The notes under the pieces are model-generated. The model did no database searches and had not been told where the DNA came from. It saw only the letters and a list, made by a program, of their open reading frames with translations. Shown here one piece after another: positions 6,337 to 6,735 of a DNA stretch of 6,735 nt. The translations under genes were made by a program, and so were the position numbers. Position 1 is the first letter of the stretch, and each line of letters opens with the position of its first letter. Origin of the DNA: an uncultured Opitutia bacterium. Its GTDB lineage: Bacteria > Verrucomicrobiota > Verrucomicrobiia > Opitutales > Opitutaceae. Location: the NCBI GenBank assembly GCA_903938935.1, contig CAJAFD010000342.1:1-6735 (forward strand), in the 5' to 3' direction.

Positions 6337-6735
6337 ATGAAGATGGCCCTTCGTCTGATCGCAGTCCTGTCCGTGGTGTTAGTCGCGCGCGCCGCTGAGC
6401 GGCCCAACGTCATCATCATCATGGCTGACGACGTCGGTTATTCCGACATCGGTTGCTACGGCAGTGAAATCGCTACGCCCAATTTGGATGCGCTGGCCGC
6501 CGGTGGCGTGCGCTTCACGCAGTTTTACGCCAACGGCCCCGAGTGCTCACCCACCCGCACCGCTTTTCTCACCGGACGTTATCAACAACGCGTCGGCGGC
6601 CTGGAGTGCGCCATCGGGATCGGCGGCGTCGGCCGCTACGACGACGCGATTCGCCTCGCCGCGCAGGGCCAGCTCGGCCTGCCCGCCTCCGAAATCACGA
6701 TCGCCCGCCTGCTGCGCGACGGCGGCTACGCCACC
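6337..6735 (+). CDS. Family S1 sulfatase, N-terminal part (3' end outside window)
   Basis: Partial gene: 133 codons are visible from ATG 6337 and the frame is still open at the last base. The N-terminus MKMALRLIAVLSVVLVARA is a signal peptide with cleavage likely after Ala19, so the enzyme is exported. Then come the first metal-binding pair Asp31-Asp32 in IIIMADDVGYSDIG, the GCYGSEIATPNLDALAAGGV segment, and the sulfatase signature CSPTRTAFLTG with Cys70 (modified to formylglycine) and Arg74. After TGRYQQRVGG comes a block containing LECAIG and GRYDDAIRLAAQ, then GLPASEITIARLLRDGGYAT, the usual S1 helix. The DVGYSDIG type of N-terminus resembles arylsulfatase A or N-acetylgalactosamine-sulfatase-like enzymes, so it differs in subfamily from the iduronate-2-sulfatase-like neighbour. 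Substrate cannot be assigned from this part. The start is the first ATG with a proper signal peptide; a second in-frame ATG two codons later would remove the n-region Lys. No Shine-Dalgarno sequence precedes it. Confidence 0.93.
   Translation, partial: MKMALRLIAVLSVVLVARAAERPNVIIIMADDVGYSDIGCYGSEIATPNLDALAAGGVRFTQFYANGPECSPTRTAFLTGRYQQRVGGLECAIGIGGVGRYDDAIRLAAQGQLGLPASEITIARLLRDGGYAT

Noticed and set aside
2..6735. Mobile element, tRNA, CRISPR or defence system
   Set aside because: I saw no transposase or integrase motif, terminal inverted repeats, spaced direct repeats or tRNA-like cloverleaf; nearly all of the window is accounted for by five coding genes.

Overview
The window is a GC-rich stretch with five genes, all on the + strand and tightly packed. 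It looks like part of a polysaccharide utilisation cluster for a sulfated, uronic-acid-containing glycan. The best guess for the host is a Verrucomicrobiota bacterium, probably Opitutae or Opitutaceae. This rests on a TonB-dependent receptor with an LSPFEV motif after its signal peptide, several family S1 sulfatases with lysine-rich low-complexity segments, and start codons that mostly lack a Shine-Dalgarno sequence. The receptor argues against most Planctomycetota. This is family knowledge and inference; no rRNA or marker gene is present.

Layout: (1) 2-649, the C-terminal part of an S1 sulfatase whose start and catalytic cysteine lie upstream of the window; (2) 696-3089, a 797-residue TonB-dependent receptor of the siderophore-receptor-like type, not SusC-like, and with no SusD beside it; (3) 3086-4609, a secreted family 6 polysaccharide lyase (alginate lyase / chondroitinase B fold) whose start overlaps the receptor stop by four bases (ATGA); (4) 4643-6205, an S1 sulfatase resembling iduronate-2-sulfatase; (5) 6337-6735, the N-terminal part of a third S1 sulfatase that runs off the window. 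The first four genes are separated by 46, -4 and 33 bases and are probably one transcript. The 131-base gap before the last sulfatase holds two weak hairpins and may be a transcript boundary.

Proposed logic (inference): the lyase cleaves a uronate-containing chain by beta-elimination, the three secreted sulfatases remove sulfate esters of different position or sugar, and the TonB-dependent receptor imports the oligosaccharides. A PL6 lyase with an iduronate-2-sulfatase-like enzyme fits dermatan sulfate well, but other sulfated uronate-containing glycans cannot be excluded.

No RNA gene, CRISPR array, insertion sequence, integrase, defence gene or long repeat was seen. No stretch longer than 300 bases lacks a gene. 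I see a coherent catabolic locus with some unusual details, not a clearly new kind of system.
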